A model generated the notes under the pieces. It had not been told where the DNA came from and ran no database searches. It worked only from the letters and a program-made list of their open reading frames with translations. DNA of 64,000 nt from Hymenobacter terricola. Lineage in GTDB: Bacteria; Bacteroidota; Bacteroidia; Cytophagales; Hymenobacteraceae. The position numbers were made by a program, and so were the translations under genes. The stretch covers positions 62,001 through 126,000 of the forward strand of contig NZ_JAGEMO020000016.1 of the NCBI RefSeq assembly GCF_017921975.2, given 5' to 3'. Numbering within the stretch: the first letter of the stretch is position 1; each line of letters starts with the position of its first letter. This document shows, piece by piece, positions 7,264 through 15,337 of the stretch.

Positions 7264-9042
7264 CTAGTGCAGCCCGTAGGAAACGCCGAGCAGGGTGCTG
7301 CCGCCCAGCAAGTACCGGGGTTCAAAGCCGGTGTTGGGCCGGGCCAGCGAGGTGAGAAAAAACGTGGCCGAGGGCTGGGCCAGCAGCTCCCAGCGCGGCG
7401 CGAGGCGGTAGCGCAGGTCCACGCCCAGGTTCAGGGCCAGGCTCAGGGGGCGGTAGGGGCTGCCGCTGAGGCCCCAGGCGTGGGTTTCGCAGCCGCAGGC
7501 GCTGCCTTCGGTGGTGGCCCCGCCGAGGTACCAGGCCATGTCGGCCCCGGCCAGCAGGCCCAAGCGCAGGTGCCGCCCGCCCGCGCCCAGCTGGTAGCTG
7601 AAGCGCACCGGCACCGTCAGGAAGCGGTAAGTGTCGCGCAAGTGCACGGTGCGCACCTGGCCCGAATCGTGGAGTATGGTGCCAACATTGGTGAATATGG
7701 GGCTGCTGCCCGCCGGCAGCGCAACGGTTTTCAGGTTGAGGCTGGTGGCGTATTCGTAGTAGCCCAGGCCGGTGCTCACGGCCCAGCGGCCGCTCAGGGC
7801 CCGGCGCACCTGCACCTGGGCGCCGTAGCCGATGGCCGCCTGTTCCTGGGCCGGAATGGAGGTGCTTGCGCCCGACTGGTCGTAAAAAGCCAAATTCGCA
7901 GCAGCCGAACGGCCGGCCAGCAGCGTCGAGCCAAGCAGGCGGTACGTCACGGCCGGGCCGGCGAGCACCTGCAGGCTCCAGCGCGCATCCGCCGCCGGCA
8001 GGTGCGGCGCGGTATCGGCCACGGCCTGCACCAACGGCGTGGCCCACGGCAGTTGCCGCAGCGCCACGGGCCGGCTCCATTCCGCAAAAGAAATGGCGCC
8101 GGGCGTGGCCGTTTCGGGAGCTACTGATGCCTTCGGAGATTGGGCCGCACGGGCTACCGCGTCGGGCGTGGCGGCGGCCGGGGCCCCCTCCGGCTGGTGG
8201 CGCCGGGAGGCGCCCTGGCGGGCCAAAGAATAACGGGCCGCCCCGGCCGCCGTGGTGAGACCGGCGGTGGAGGTGGACGGAGCGATGGCCGTTTTACGAT
8301 GGCTGAAATGATGGCGTCGGCCGGCCAGTACAGCGACGGTATCGGAGCTTTGCGCAGCTGTTGCGGTACTGTTTTTTCCCTTGGCAGCACCATTATCGGC
8401 CGGCTGATTTAGGCGGGTTGCCTGGGTCCGGCCGGCACGGCTGACCGCTTCATTCGACGCCGCCAGCAAGTGGCCGCTGCGCCGCCGTGAACCTCCGGCC
8501 ACGCGAGCGGCCGCCAGTATTTCCGGCCGAGGGCCCGCTTTCAAACCGGCAGATTTTCCCACTGAAGCCGAAAAACCGGGCCTGGCCGCCGTTGCGGGGG
8601 CGTGCTGGTTGGTTTTGGCGTTAGCGGTAAGGTCAGGCTTGGTTGCGTCGGCAGCGAGGGTGGCCGATGCAGTTGCTTGGGTGGCAGGATGAGACGAATT
8701 TGCGGCGCTTGCCGGGGCCGCTGACGTAGAATTCGCGGGCTGCTTGGTGGGGGCTGAAGAGGCAGTAGTGGGTGAAGTTGAAGAAGTAATAGTGGTTTCA
8801 GAGCCATTCAAGCCGGTTTTTTGGCCCATTCGCCACCATTGCCAGCTGCCCGTGCTCACCACCAGCAGCAGCAAGGCCAGCAGCGCGGCGCGGCGCTTGC
8901 GGCGCCGCAGCTGCGGCGGGGCCACCGGGGGCGGCAGCTGCGCCCGAATGCCGGCCCACAGCTGCGCGGGCGGCTCCTGGCCGTGGTCGGCCAGGCGGTC
9001 GCGCAGGGCATCATATAAGTCGTCGGGTTCGCGGTCGGTCAT
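7264..9042 (-). CDS. Anti-sigma-like inner-membrane N-terminus joined to an outer-membrane beta-barrel
   Basis: The protein has 592 residues. Residues 1-45 are a charged cytoplasmic segment (DDLYDALRDRLADHG...LWAGIRAQL) of the kind that precedes the helix in ECF-linked membrane proteins of Bacteroidota. A basic patch and one helix (about 50-68) follow. Residues 70-330 are a long Ala/Ser/Thr-rich low-complexity region. Residues 360-592 alternate aromatic and polar residues and resemble a PorT/OMP_b-brl type barrel ending in an aromatic-glycine strand. The start overlaps the sigma-factor stop by four bases, so translation is coupled. I infer an envelope-spanning regulator of the sigma factor; this is not proven by sequence. 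Confidence 0.65.
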   Translation of the reverse strand: MTDREPDDLYDALRDRLADHGQEPPAQLWAGIRAQLPPPVAPPQLRRRKRRAALLALLLLVVSTGSWQWWRMGQKTGLNGSETTITSSTSPTTASSAPTKQPANSTSAAPASAANSSHPATQATASATLAADATKPDLTANAKTNQHAPATAARPGFSASVGKSAGLKAGPRPEILAAARVAGGSRRRSGHLLAASNEAVSRAGRTQATRLNQPADNGAAKGKNSTATAAQSSDTVAVLAGRRHHFSHRKTAIAPSTSTAGLTTAAGAARYSLARQGASRRHQPEGAPAAATPDAVARAAQSPKASVAPETATPGAISFAEWSRPVALRQLPWATPLVQAVADTAPHLPAADARWSLQVLAGPAVTYRLLGSTLLAGRSAAANLAFYDQSGASTSIPAQEQAAIGYGAQVQVRRALSGRWAVSTGLGYYEYATSLNLKTVALPAGSSPIFTNVGTILHDSGQVRTVHLRDTYRFLTVPVRFSYQLGAGGRHLRLGLLAGADMAWYLGGATTEGSACGCETHAWGLSGSPYRPLSLALNLGVDLRYRLAPRWELLAQPSATFFLTSLARPNTGFEPRYLLGGSTLLGVSYGLH

Positions 9043-9611
9043 GGTAATTGCGGGGAGTGATGGGCCGCCAGGCGGGTTTCGAGCAGCCGGCGGGCCCGCG
9101 CCAGCTGCGATTTGGACGTGCCCTCGGCGATGCCCAGCAGCTCGCCGATTTCCTGGTGGGAGTAGCCTTCCACGGCGTACAGGTTGAGGACGGTGCGGTA
9201 GCCGGGCGGCAGCGTGGCGAGCAGCGCCAGCAGGTCGGCGGTGGCCAGGTGGTCCAGCGCCGAGGGCTCGGCGCTGGGCAGGTCGGCCGCCATTTCGTCG
9301 AGGGCATCGCCGCCGGGGCCGGGGTGGCGCAGGCGGTGCTGCTCCACGGCGTGCAGCGAGGTGGTGACGGCAATGCGCCGCGCCCAGGCCTCAAACGGCC
9401 CCTGCCCCCGGTACTGCTCGAGGCGGGTGAAAATTTTAACGAACGTGTTTTGCAGGGCGTCCTCGGCCTCGGCCCGGTTGGGGCAGTAGCGCAGGCACAC
9501 CCCCATCAGGCGATAAGCAAGCTGCTGATAAAGCCGGTGCTGCGCCGCCGATTCGCCGCGCCGGCACGCCGCCAGCAAGGCCTCATCGACGGGGGCAACG
9601 GGTGGCGGCAT
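9039..9611 (-). CDS. ECF-family RNA polymerase sigma factor
   Basis: The protein has 190 residues. The sigma-2 region includes YCPNRAEAEDALQNTFVKIF (residues about 42-61), the usual core-binding and -10 recognition helix. The sigma-4 region holds LPPGYRTVLNLYAVEGYSHQEIGELLGI with a helix-turn-helix and the tail GTSKSQLARAR. Length and order fit extracytoplasmic-function sigma factors. It is the first gene of a three-gene operon and overlaps the next gene by four bases, which suggests that gene product controls its activity. Confidence 0.92.
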   Translation of the reverse strand: MPPPVAPVDEALLAACRRGESAAQHRLYQQLAYRLMGVCLRYCPNRAEAEDALQNTFVKIFTRLEQYRGQGPFEAWARRIAVTTSLHAVEQHRLRHPGPGGDALDEMAADLPSAEPSALDHLATADLLALLATLPPGYRTVLNLYAVEGYSHQEIGELLGIAEGTSKSQLARARRLLETRLAAHHSPQLP

Positions 9612-9699
9612 AGGGTAGGGAATGGGATAGCAGGTGGGCGGTACCGGCCCGGCCTTGTGCAGCCCTGACCGGCCACCGGCGCGTCCGGTTGCGTGGAGT

Positions 9700-9707
9700 C
9701 AAATTTA
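9700..9707 (-). promoter_or_regulatory. -7 element of the sigma-factor operon
   Basis: On the minus strand this reads TAAATTTG, a full match to TANNTTTG, about 88 bases before the sigma-factor ATG. No matching TTG is seen 19-21 bases upstream; that stretch is the start of the palindromic array. Confidence 0.4.
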
Positions 9708-9727
9708 TTTTAAAAATTGACGGCCAG

Positions 9728-10070
9728 CCCCGGCGCTTCGCCCAAAAAGGTCGGGCCGCCAGGCTTTTTCAGCGAAGCGCCGGGGGCTGACCCCGGAATT
9801 CCGCCCAAAAAGCCCGGCACGCCGCTCAAAAAGCCCGGCACGCCGCTCAAAAAGCCCGGTCTTCCACCAAAAAAGCCCGGCGCGCCGCTTAAAAAGCCCG
9901 GCCTTCCGCCCAAAAAGCCCGAGGTTCCGGTCTTTTTGGGCGGAAGGCCGGGGTCGGACCCCGGAATTCCGGGGTCCGACCCCGGCCTTCCGCCCAAAAA
10001 GCCCGAGGTTCCGGTCTTTTTGGGCGGAAGGCCGGGGTCGGACCCCGGAATTCCGGGGTCCGACCCCGGC
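9728..10070. repeat. 21-bp periodic array with a 70-bp perfect palindrome
   Basis: This block fills most of the 548-base gap between the sigma factor and the PhzF gene. An inverted pair (9728-9741 with 9772-9785) opens it. Six 21-base units follow from 9801 to 9926, each built on CCGCYCAAAAAGCCCGG. An 84-base unit (four times 21) starting at 9906 is repeated from 9990. Each 84-base unit carries a palindrome centred on GGAATTCC: 9932-10001 is perfectly self-complementary over 70 bases with no spacer, and 10031-10070 over 40 bases. The frame stays open and would encode PKKPG heptads, but no credible start exists, so I treat it as non-coding. Confidence 0.85.
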
Positions 10071-10159
10071 GCATCAGGGGGCGGGCGCGGAGCCCGGCCG
10101 GCATCGTTTGCCCGCGCGCCGTATTCTTGCCCCGAAAATCTACGCCAACCGCCCCGCCC

Positions 10160-10966
10160 GTGATACGCTATTTCCACGTCGACGCCTTCGCCCAAACCCC
10201 CTTTGCCGGCAATCCCGCCGGCGTGTGCCCACTCGAAACCGCGCTGCCCGCTGCCCTGATGCAGCAAATTGCCACCGAAAACAGCCTGGCCGAAACCGCT
10301 TTTCTCGTGCCCCACGCCGGGGCGCCGGCCGAGTACGACATCCGTTGGTTCACGCCCACCGTCGAAATTGACTTGTGCGGCCACGCCACCCTGGCGTCGG
10401 CCCACGTCCTGTTCACGCACCTCGGTTTGCCGGGCTCCGAAGTCATTTTCCATAGCCAGAGCGGCCCGCTGCGCGTCACCCGCGAAGGCTCCGGCCGCCT
10501 CACCCTCGATTTCCCTTCGCGCCCGCCCCAGCTGCTGCCCGAAATGCCGGCTGGCCTCGCCGCGGCCCTCGGCGGCGTGCCCCACGCCGTGCTGGCGGCC
10601 CGCGACCTGGTGGCCGTGTTTGCCACCGAAGCCGAAGTGGCCGCGCTGCGCCCGGATTTTGCCGCCATCGCCGCGTTCGAGTACGTCGGCCTCATCGCCA
10701 CGGCACCCGGTGAGGGCGAAATCGACTTCGTGTCCCGGTTTTTTGCGCCCCGCGTGGGCGTGCCCGAAGACCCCGTCACCGGCTCGGCCCACAGCACGCT
10801 CATCCCGTTCTGGGCCACCGAACTGGGAAAATCGGAGCTGCGCGCCCGCCAGATTTCGCCCCGGGGCGGCGACCTGTGGTGCCGGCTGCGCGAAGGCGGC
10901 CGGGTGGACATTAGCGGCTACGCGGTGACGTATTCGGTGGGGGAGATTATGGTCGGGAAGGGGTAA
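10160..10966 (+). CDS. PhzF-family isomerase/epimerase
   Basis: The protein has 268 residues with a GTG start at 10160, which places IRYFHVDAF exactly where PhzF proteins begin. Family signatures are FAGNPAGV, the acidic catalytic residue in NSLAETAFL, CGHATLASAHV and DPVTGSAHSTLIPFWA. PhzF folds like diaminopimelate epimerase; members isomerise small acids, as in phenazine synthesis, but most stand-alone homologues have no known substrate. No phenazine genes are nearby. A TATTCTTG box at 10122-10129 is a possible -7 element. Confidence 0.88.
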   Translation: MIRYFHVDAFAQTPFAGNPAGVCPLETALPAALMQQIATENSLAETAFLVPHAGAPAEYDIRWFTPTVEIDLCGHATLASAHVLFTHLGLPGSEVIFHSQSGPLRVTREGSGRLTLDFPSRPPQLLPEMPAGLAAALGGVPHAVLAARDLVAVFATEAEVAALRPDFAAIAAFEYVGLIATAPGEGEIDFVSRFFAPRVGVPEDPVTGSAHSTLIPFWATELGKSELRARQISPRGGDLWCRLREGGRVDISGYAVTYSVGEIMVGKG

Positions 10967-11042
10967 TTAACCATTCGGCTGCTACCCCAATTGACTGGCG
11001 CGGCCGCTACCTTGCAGCCGCATTTATATTCTGATTTCTTTG

Positions 11043-12119
11043 ATGAAAGCATTGATTTTTCTGCTGTGGGGCTGCAGCATCGGGGCGGCGGCGGCGCAAG
11101 ACAACGGCGCCGCCAGCCCCCACGCACTGGTAGAAGAAGGCGTGAAGCTGTACGACGCCGGCAAATACGACGAAGCCGTGGCCAAGTACCAGCAGGCCCT
11201 AAAAGCCGCGCCCGGCGACGAAACGGCCACCAGCGAATTGGCCCTCACCTACAACGCTCTCGGCCGCGATGCCGAAGCCGCCAAGCTGTGCGAGAAACTG
11301 CTGAAAGCCAACCCCGCCGCCGACCAGAGCGTGTACGTGACCTACGGCAACAGCCTCGACGCGCTGAAAAAGACCAAGGAAGCCAGCCGCGTATACGAAC
11401 AGGGCCTGAAGCGCTACCCCAATTCGTACTCGCTGCACTACAACCAGGGCGTGGCCCAGGCCACCAGCGGCCAGGCCCCGGCCGCCATCGCCAGCTTTCA
11501 GCAAGCCGTGGCCCTGAACCCCGGCCATGCCAGCTCGCACCTGAGCCTGGGTGTGATGCAGCTAAGCAGCCGCGCCCGGGTGCCAGCAGTGCTAGCCCTG
11601 GGGCGGTTTTTGGTGTTGGAGCCCCGCAGTGCCCGCGCTACCCAGCGGCTGCCGCTGCTAGACCAGGCCATGACGCAGGGAGTGTCCAAAACGGGCAGTA
11701 ACGCGGTTACAATCAACATCTCGGAGGATGCGCTGAACGGGACCAATGGCAAGAGCAGCGGGCCGGATAATTTCGGCCCGGCAGAATTGTTGCTGTCCAT
11801 TTCGGGTGCGGCAGTCCTGAACCTGCCGGCCGGGGCCCCGGTACCCACTGAAATAGAGCAGTTCAGCACCCAGTTCGGTCATTTGTGCAAAACCCTGGGT
11901 GAACTGAACGACAAGCAGAAGGGCTTCACCTGGAATTACTACGTGCCCTATTTTGTGGAAATGGAAAAGAAAGGCTACGCGCCCGCCTTCGCCTACCTGA
12001 GCCACTCCTCCCAAACCACCGTGCCCGAAGTACAGCAGTGGCTGACCGCGCACCCGGCCGAAGTGGCGGTGTTTCAGGAATGGTCGAAAAACTACGTGTG
12101 GCCCAAGCCGCTGGAGTAG
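11043..12119 (+). CDS. Exported TPR-repeat protein
   Basis: The protein has 358 residues and starts at the ATG at 11043. Residues 1-18 are a signal peptide (GAAAA-Q). Residues 30-190 contain about four tetratricopeptide repeats, for example EGVKLYDAGKYDEAVAKYQQALKA split over two helices, so it likely scaffolds protein contacts in the periplasm. The C-terminal 150 residues are not TPR: they include a Trp/Tyr-rich stretch (GFTWNYYVPYFVEM) and end in WPKPLE. I do not recognise that part. No operon partner is obvious; ruvC lies convergent downstream. Confidence 0.75.
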   Translation: MKALIFLLWGCSIGAAAAQDNGAASPHALVEEGVKLYDAGKYDEAVAKYQQALKAAPGDETATSELALTYNALGRDAEAAKLCEKLLKANPAADQSVYVTYGNSLDALKKTKEASRVYEQGLKRYPNSYSLHYNQGVAQATSGQAPAAIASFQQAVALNPGHASSHLSLGVMQLSSRARVPAVLALGRFLVLEPRSARATQRLPLLDQAMTQGVSKTGSNAVTINISEDALNGTNGKSSGPDNFGPAELLLSISGAAVLNLPAGAPVPTEIEQFSTQFGHLCKTLGELNDKQKGFTWNYYVPYFVEMEKKGYAPAFAYLSHSSQTTVPEVQQWLTAHPAEVAVFQEWSKNYVWPKPLE

Positions 12120-12238
12120 CTTTAGCGGGTTGAGATTGGTTCAACTGGATGGCATTGCCGCACTCTAGCTGGCGGTACGGCGAATAGAAAGCGGCATCGG
12201 TGGGAACAGCTGTTGAAGCATGGCAGGGCGAACGGCCA

Positions 12239-12910
12239 TCATTTGGGAATGCTTTTCCCCTTAACGCTAGCGGTTCTGGTGGTTTTATTGGCCTTAGTCG
12301 CCGTGCTGGCCCCCAGCCGCTCAGGGTTCTCGGCCAGAAATTTGCCCCAGCTTTTGCCGCCGCTGGCGCCGGCGGCATTGCCCTTTTGGTAATGGTGGCA
12401 CAGGGCCACGGCCAGGGCATCGGTGGCGTCCAGAAAGGTGCTGGCTTGTGCGGCGGGGGGCAGCGTGAGGGTCTGGCGCAGCATGTGCGCCACCTGCTCC
12501 TTGGTGGCTGCGCCCGAGCCGGTTACGGACTGCTTCACCTTGGTGGGCGCGTATTCCACGTAGGGAATCTGGCGGGAGAGGGCGGCGGCAATGGCCACGC
12601 CCTGCGCCCGGCCCAGCTTGAGCATGCTCTGCACGTTGACGCCGAAAAACGGGGCTTCGATGGCCAGCTCATCGGGCAGGTACTCGTCAATCAGCTCCAG
12701 CATGCGGTCGAAAATCCGCTTTAGCTTTACGGCGTGATTCGACCCCAGCGCCTTCATATTGATAACGTCGTAGCACAGCACGTCGACCCGCTGGCCGCGC
12801 ACCTCAATCAGGGCGTAGCCCATAATCTGGGTGCCGGGGTCGACGCCCATGATGATTTTGGGCAGCAACTCGACGGCGGGAGCGGGGCGGGGGCGAAGGG
12901 GGGCAGGCAT
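12239..12910 (-). CDS. ruvC: Crossover junction endodeoxyribonuclease RuvC
   Basis: The protein has 223 residues and resolves Holliday junctions with RuvAB. Catalytic acids are visible: Asp24 in GVDPGT, Glu85 in AIEAPFFGVN, and Asp161 and Asp164 in LDATDALAVALCHH. ATG 12910 is chosen; the frame is open only a few codons further. A basic, Lys/Thr-rich tail of about 45 residues follows the catalytic core and is longer than in E. coli. A TAGCTTTG box lies just upstream. It is divergent from the LPG-synthase-like gene. Confidence 0.93.
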   Translation of the reverse strand: MPAPLRPRPAPAVELLPKIIMGVDPGTQIMGYALIEVRGQRVDVLCYDVINMKALGSNHAVKLKRIFDRMLELIDEYLPDELAIEAPFFGVNVQSMLKLGRAQGVAIAAALSRQIPYVEYAPTKVKQSVTGSGAATKEQVAHMLRQTLTLPPAAQASTFLDATDALAVALCHHYQKGNAAGASGGKSWGKFLAENPERLGASTATKANKTTRTASVKGKSIPK

Positions 12911-12916
12911 CTTGCA

Positions 12917-12924
12917 CAAAGCTA
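12917..12924 (-). promoter_or_regulatory. -7 element of ruvC
   Basis: The minus strand reads TAGCTTTG, seven bases before the ruvC ATG. Transcription would start only a few bases upstream of, or at, the start codon. No TTG is seen at the expected -33 distance. Confidence 0.5.
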
Positions 12925-13051
12925 CGACCCCGGCAAGGCCGCCGCCTCGGCTACTTCAGCGGCAGCCGGCGCCGGGCTACCAATTGCTGCCGACCCGAAC
13001 TCGCGCCTTCCCGAACCCGAAAACCGCCGGGTCCGGCAGTGGAACCGGCTG

Positions 13052-14011
13052 GTGTTCTGGGGCAAGATTGGGGTCACGCTGCTCACGCTGGGTCTGCTCT
13101 ATAACTCCATTTTCGCCGCGCCCGACACGGCGGCGGCCTGGCGGCAGCTGCTGGCCACCACCCTCGGCGGGGCGGGGCGCGGGCCGGTGCTGCTGGCCCT
13201 GGCGCTGGTGCCCGCGAACTGGGGCCTAGAGGCCTGGAAGTGGTACCGCCTGGCCCGGCACCTGGAGCCCGTCACGTTCGGGCGCAGCTTCCGGGCGGTG
13301 CTGGTGGGCCTCACCCTGGGCTTTGCCACCCCCAACCGCGTGGGCGACTACGCCGGCCGCATCATCGAACTGAAAAGCCGCCGCGTGAGTGCGCTGGGGG
13401 CCGTTTTCCTGGGGCGCTACTGCCAGCTGGTGGCCACGGTGCTGGCCGGCGTGGCGGGCCTGCTCTATTTTCTGCTGAAATTTTACCTGAACGGCTACCC
13501 GGCCGCCGGGGTGGGCGTGGCCGCGTCGGCGGTGCTGATTAGCGCGCTGGTGCTGGTGCCGCTCTACCGCTCGCAGCTGCTGCTGGCGGCGCTGGGCGTG
13601 TGGCGGCCGTTGCGGCGGTTCCGGCCGGCGCTGGCCATCATGCCCACCTATCCGGCGCGGGCGCTGCATGCGGTACTGGCCATTTCGGGGCTGCGCTACG
13701 CGGTGTTTTGCGCGCAGTTTATGCTGCTGCTCACGGCGTATGGCGTGGGCGGCTCGCTGGGGCCGGGGCTGGCCGCGGTGGCGGGCACGTTCCTGCTGAA
13801 ATCGCTGGTGCCCTCGCTCAATGCCCTGGCCGATGTGGGCGTGCGGGAACTGTCGGCCACGCACCTGTTTGGCCTGCTGGGCCAGCCGGCGCTGCCCGTA
13901 CTCAGCGCTAGTCTGAGCCTGTGGGTCATCAACATTGCCCTGCCCAGCGCGGCCGGGCTGCTGCTGGTGCCGGGCCTGCGGGTGCTGCGCGAAAAGCGGG
14001 CGGGCCGATGA
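13052..14011 (+). CDS. Lysylphosphatidylglycerol synthase-type (LPG_synthase_TM) membrane protein
   Basis: From GTG 13052 the protein has 319 residues with about eight membrane helices. Motifs such as LGFATPNRVGDYAGR and SLNALADVGVRE fit the LPG_synthase_TM (flippase-like) family. Such proteins move or modify lipids in the inner membrane. The true start is uncertain: the frame stays open upstream into ruvC but holds no ATG, and the segment PEPENRRVRQWNRL before the GTG might be coding. Its stop overlaps the start of the next glycosyltransferase (ATGA), so both probably act together on a lipid-linked sugar. Confidence 0.75.
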   Translation: MFWGKIGVTLLTLGLLYNSIFAAPDTAAAWRQLLATTLGGAGRGPVLLALALVPANWGLEAWKWYRLARHLEPVTFGRSFRAVLVGLTLGFATPNRVGDYAGRIIELKSRRVSALGAVFLGRYCQLVATVLAGVAGLLYFLLKFYLNGYPAAGVGVAASAVLISALVLVPLYRSQLLLAALGVWRPLRRFRPALAIMPTYPARALHAVLAISGLRYAVFCAQFMLLLTAYGVGGSLGPGLAAVAGTFLLKSLVPSLNALADVGVRELSATHLFGLLGQPALPVLSASLSLWVINIALPSAAGLLLVPGLRVLREKRAGR

Positions 14012-15243
14012 TGCTGGCCGGAATGAGCCTGCTGGTGCTGCCCGTGTTGTATGCGGGATTGATGGGCTGGCTGCGCGGCGGGTGGGATGCCCTCCCTGGT
14101 CACCTCACCCCCCCAGCCCCCCTCTCCAAAAAAGAGGGGGGAGCCACTGCGGCACGTATAAACGAGTCGGCTGGCTCCCCCTCTTTTTTGGAGAGAGGGC
14201 TGGGGGGGGAGGTGCCGCTGGGCGGCGAGGCTCCCCTTTTCTCCGTCCTTATCGCCGCCCGCGACGAGGCGGAAAGCCTGCCCCAGCTTCTCCGCGATTT
14301 GGCGGCCCAAACCTTGCCCGCCGCGCAATTCGAAGTCCTCATCGCCGACGACCATTCTACCGATGCCACGGCTGCGCTTGTCACCGCAGCGGCTCAGGAA
14401 ACTGGTTTTTCCCTGCGGCTCATCTCCTTGCCCGCCGCCGAAACCGGTAAAAAAGCCGCCCTGCTCACCGCCCTGCAAGTCGCCCGCGCCCCGTGGCTGG
14501 TGTGCACCGATGCCGACTGCCGCCTCGGACCCGGCTGGCTGGCAGCCTACGCGGCTCTAGTGGCTCAACGCCCAAACGCCAACTTTATCAGCGGGCCGGT
14601 GCTGCTCACGGGGCCGGCCACGTTCCTGCACATGCTGGTGGGGCTCGAATTCGCGGGGCTGGTGGGCGTGGGCGCGGCCTGCCTGGTCCGCCAGCAGCCC
14701 ACCATGTGCAACGGCGCCAACCTGGCCTACCGCCGCGCCGCCTTCGAGGCCGTGGGTGGTTTCGCCGATAACGCCCACATTGCCAGCGGCGACGACGAAT
14801 TTCTGCTGCACAAAATTCACGCGGCTTTTCCCGGCTCCGCATTTTTCCTGGCTAATGCCGCCGCCACCGTGTGCACCGCCGCGCCGTCCACGCTGCGCAC
14901 GCTGCTGCGCCAGCGGGTGCGCTGGGCCAGCAAATGGCGGCACTACCAAAGCCCCGCGCCACGCCGCCTGGCCCTGCTGGTGCTGGGGGCCAACGTGGCC
15001 CTGACTGCCGGGGCAGGAGCGGCGCTGCTGTGGCCCGCACTTTGGCCCTGGATACTGGTGGCCTGGGCCATTAAGCTGGGCGCCGATGCCTGGTTTCTGA
15101 GCCCGGTGCTGCGCTTTTTTGGGCAGCGGAAGTGGCTGTGGGGCCTGCTGCCGCTGCAGGTGCTGTACGCGCCGTATGCGCTGGCCGTGGGCACGGCCGG
15201 CTGGCGCGGCGGCTACGAGTGGAAGGGCCGGGCGGTGCGGTAG
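14008..15243 (+). CDS. Membrane-bound family 2 glycosyltransferase carrying an in-frame palindromic repeat
   Basis: The protein has 411 residues. One helix (about 4-22) leads into a GT2 catalytic domain: SVLIAARDEAESL, then DDHSTDAT, the metal-binding DAD (CTDADC) and the later RVRW motif (Q-x2-RW type) in LRQRVRWASKWRH. Three C-terminal helices follow. Processive GT2 enzymes of this kind build glycans at the inner face of the membrane. Residues about 32-69 (PLSKKEGG to FLERGLGG) are encoded by an inverted repeat and look inserted between helix and catalytic domain. The start overlaps the upstream stop. Confidence 0.88.
   Translation: MMLAGMSLLVLPVLYAGLMGWLRGGWDALPGHLTPPAPLSKKEGGATAARINESAGSPSFLERGLGGEVPLGGEAPLFSVLIAARDEAESLPQLLRDLAAQTLPAAQFEVLIADDHSTDATAALVTAAAQETGFSLRLISLPAAETGKKAALLTALQVARAPWLVCTDADCRLGPGWLAAYAALVAQRPNANFISGPVLLTGPATFLHMLVGLEFAGLVGVGAACLVRQQPTMCNGANLAYRRAAFEAVGGFADNAHIASGDDEFLLHKIHAAFPGSAFFLANAAATVCTAAPSTLRTLLRQRVRWASKWRHYQSPAPRRLALLVLGANVALTAGAGAALLWPALWPWILVAWAIKLGADAWFLSPVLRFFGQRKWLWGLLPLQVLYAPYALAVGTAGWRGGYEWKGRAVR
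14101..14214. repeat. Palindromic repeat inserted in frame within the GT2 gene
   Basis: Left arm 14101-14145 (CACCTCACCCCCCCAGCCC onward) pairs with right arm 14170-14214 (ending GGGCTGGGGGGGGAGGTG) with minor mismatches. The loop holds GTATAAACGAGTC. The block is read through in frame and gives the translated pair PLSKKEGG and PSFLERGLGG. Confidence 0.8.
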
Positions 15244-15296
15244 CTGGGCGGGGGGGGGATGCGGTAAAAAAAATACCTGCCGTCGGGCTTGGAAGG

Positions 15297-15304
15297 TAAA
15301 TTTG
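15297..15304 (+). promoter_or_regulatory. -7 element of the cytochrome c gene
   Basis: TAAATTTG, a full TANNTTTG match, about 34 bases before ATG 15338. The expected -33 TTG is not at the usual spacing. Confidence 0.45.
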
Positions 15305-15337
15305 CCGCGTATATATTCCACCTAAGCCCAAGGACTT

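Noticed and set aside
9801..9926. CRISPR-like array of 21-base units
   Set aside because: Units are contiguous with no unique spacers, and no cas genes are nearby.
9717..10163. Open frame encoding PKKPG-type heptads across the repeat array
   Set aside because: No credible start codon or promoter, the frame is maintained because the DNA repeat is 21 bases long, and perfect palindromes make both strands open. Treated as repeat DNA.
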